In this document: positions 6,878-6,942 of the stretch, piece by piece | How the letters are laid out: the number at the start of each line of letters is the position of its first letter | How positions within the stretch are numbered: position 1 is the stretch's first letter | Assembly: GCA_964516805.1 (NCBI GenBank) | Contig: CAZEXI010000079.1 | Coordinates: forward strand, 1-6,942 | Source: CAYSTL01 sp964516805 | GTDB taxonomy: Archaea > Thermoplasmatota > Thermoplasmata > Halarchaeoplasmatales > Halarchaeoplasmataceae | Direction: 5' to 3' | DNA length: 6,942 bases | Made by a program: the position numbers and the translations under genes | Notes under the pieces: generated by a model | Database searches by the model: none | Told to the model about the DNA's origin: nothing | The model's input: the letters and a program-made list of their open reading frames with translations, nothing else

Positions 6878-6942
6878 ATGACCGAAATAGAAGTCCGAAA
6901 AGTAGGAAAAAGAGGACAAGTGACCATCCCTAAAAGCATTAG
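6878..6942 (+). CDS. AbrB/SpoVT-type DNA-binding protein, N-terminal fragment (3' end outside window)
   Basis: Only 21 codons plus two bases are present, ending at the window edge. They contain VGKRGQVTIPKSI, the signature of the swapped-hairpin AbrB/MazE/SpoVT DNA-binding fold (compare V-x-x-KGQVTIPKxIR). In characterised relatives the domain dimerises and binds DNA, acting either as an antitoxin that represses its own operon or as a free-standing transcription regulator. The ATG at 6878 is chosen because an in-frame TGA lies nine bases upstream and the TATA box is spaced for a leaderless start here. The protein begins close to the fold, as in most family members. Whether a toxin gene (for example PIN or MazF type) follows cannot be seen. 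The gene is separated from the surface-protein operon by a terminator and is probably independent. Confidence 0.85.
   Translation, partial: MTEIEVRKVGKRGQVTIPKSI

Noticed and set aside
6868..6933. Alternative start at ATG 6868 in another frame near the AbrB-type gene
   Set aside because: It gives only a short, Arg/Lys-rich peptide ending in TAA within the window, with no ribosome site, while the 6878 frame encodes a recognised AbrB-type motif.

Overview
The window looks like a stretch of an AT-rich archaeal genome that encodes cell-surface proteins. The archaeal assignment rests on several observations. The proteins end in short C-terminal segments resembling PGF-CTERM (archaeosortase) signals. 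TATA-box-like elements sit at archaeal distances upstream of genes. Genes end in T-tracts with no stem-loop, and the last gene has a TATA element placed for a leaderless transcript. The combination of PKD, PQQ-like propeller, fibronectin III and NosD-type beta-helix proteins is common in Euryarchaeota in the broad sense, including Thermoplasmatota. The exact lineage cannot be fixed from this sequence.

Layout, all on the + strand: (1) Positions 1-840 are the 3' end of a PKD-repeat surface protein. It contains two almost identical 252-bp tandem copies, a third diverged copy and an IPGF-type tail. (2) A 93-bp gap holds a T-tract terminator and a TATA/promoter region. (3) Positions 934-3150 encode a secreted PQQ-like beta-propeller with three fibronectin III domains and an IPGF-type tail. 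(4) Positions 3147-6647 overlap it by 4 bp and encode a large right-handed beta-helix (NosD-like) protein followed by an Ig-like domain, a PKD domain and an IPAF-type tail. (5) A 230-bp gap holds a T-tract terminator, a cluster of inverted repeats and a TATA element. (6) Positions 6878-6942 are the first 21 codons of an AbrB/SpoVT-type DNA-binding protein that runs off the window.

The three large proteins share one plan: a secretion signal (visible in two; the third is cut off), beta-rich extracellular modules and a C-terminal anchor. The propeller and beta-helix genes are very probably co-transcribed and translationally coupled. Their PKD, FN3 and NosD modules suggest binding to carbohydrate or to other surface proteins, but no catalytic site was recognised and substrates are unknown. 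The AbrB-like gene appears to be a separate unit with its own operator-like region.

I see no clearly new system. The points most worth checking are the recent PKD repeat expansion with a mosaic copy in the beta-helix gene, the variant sorting tails, and the three-half-site palindrome upstream of the AbrB gene.
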